From positions 1,777 to 65,776 of the forward strand of contig DF241050.1 of assembly GCA_000507305.1 (NCBI GenBank): DNA of 64,000 nucleotides, given 5' to 3'. Source of the stretch: Breviolum minutum Mf 1.05b.01 (lineage: Eukaryota; Sar; Dinophyceae; Suessiales; Symbiodiniaceae). The translations under genes were made by a program, and so were the position numbers. The notes under the pieces were generated by a model. It saw only the letters and a list, made by a program, of their open reading frames with translations, was not told where the DNA came from and did not search any database. Below are positions 63,831 to 64,000 of the stretch, one piece after another (position 1 is the stretch's first letter; every line of letters starts with the position of its first letter).

Positions 63831-64000
63831 TATTCGAAACGAGTCTGATGCCCCTTTGGCAAATGCATCTGGAGACGAGCCCGTGCTGAACTGGCGAGAC
63901 CACCCCAGTGCGGGTGGCCCCAGGTAACGACAGATCCATCTTCCAGAATCGCAGCAAAGGCCCCAAACCTAGCGGCTTGAATCTGCTGCACACCCTTGAG
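63830..64000 (-). CDS. RCC1/HERC-like repeat protein, C-terminal fragment
   Basis: The frame entering from the right edge reads GVQQIQAARFGAFAAILEDG followed by SVVTWG. This is the repeat unit of the large dinoflagellate proteins usually annotated as HERC-type E3 ligase-like or RCC1-like; naming them so rests on RCC1-like beta-propeller similarity, not on a HECT domain. The frame stays open to a TAG at 63832-63830, but the family's usual repeat is lost after WGHPHWGG, so an intron donor may lie there. Most of the gene is outside the window. It runs in the same direction as STT3. Confidence 0.7.
   Translation of the reverse strand, partial: LKGVQQIQAARFGAFAAILEDGSVVTWGHPHWGGLASSARARLQMHLPKGHQTRFE

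Overview
The window reads as nuclear DNA of a dinoflagellate, most likely a Suessiales/Symbiodiniaceae-type alga (inference). Intact conserved genes are cut into many short exons. Their introns start with GC or GA more often than GT and end in AG, nearly always followed by G. Genes from about 15 kb to the right edge all lie on the minus strand, head to tail. Cold-shock-domain, RCC1/HERC-like and LINE families typical of these algae are present. Exon borders were placed by hand from protein-family conservation plus reading phase. I found no bacterial operon features, CRISPR arrays or convincing tRNA/rRNA genes.

Layout. 1-5.8 kb: no supported gene. 5.8-10.6 kb: a plus-strand nest of decayed LINE retroelements, namely an endonuclease fragment, an ORF1-like tail, a nearly complete endonuclease + reverse transcriptase ORF2 with one frameshift, and a second unrelated RT remnant. 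10.6-15.3 kb: repeats, short palindromes and AT-rich spacer. 15.3-20.5 kb: scattered minus-strand exons of unrecognised gene(s). 22.15-25.57 kb: MaoC-type enoyl-CoA hydratase 2. 26.96-about 35.6 kb: SLC13/DASS-type anion symporter with internal TrkA-C (RCK) domains; one intron holds a ~0.6 kb CAG/CAA-type repeat. 35.85-38.25 kb: probable secretory-pathway single-pass membrane protein. 40.24-41.10 kb: two-exon protein with an N-myristoylation-type start. 41.54-42.8 kb: plant-type DUF1499 protein. 43-47.4 kb: unassigned exons. 47.5-48.0 kb: cold-shock-domain gene with two ~52-bp introns. 50.0-53.5 kb: multi-module cyanovirin-N-homology (CVNH) lectin-like gene. 54.43-62.28 kb: oligosaccharyltransferase catalytic subunit STT3, followed start to stop. 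Right edge: tail of an RCC1/HERC-like repeat protein.

The genes do not form one pathway. STT3 (N-glycosylation), the CVNH lectin-like protein and the single-pass membrane protein all use the secretory system; the hydratase belongs to fatty-acid metabolism; the SLC13 protein carries anions such as sulfate or dicarboxylates. The most unusual contents are the tandem CVNH gene, whose modules repeat one exon pattern, the noncanonical splice sites that can be proven by phase, and a possible spliced-leader relic just before a start codon.
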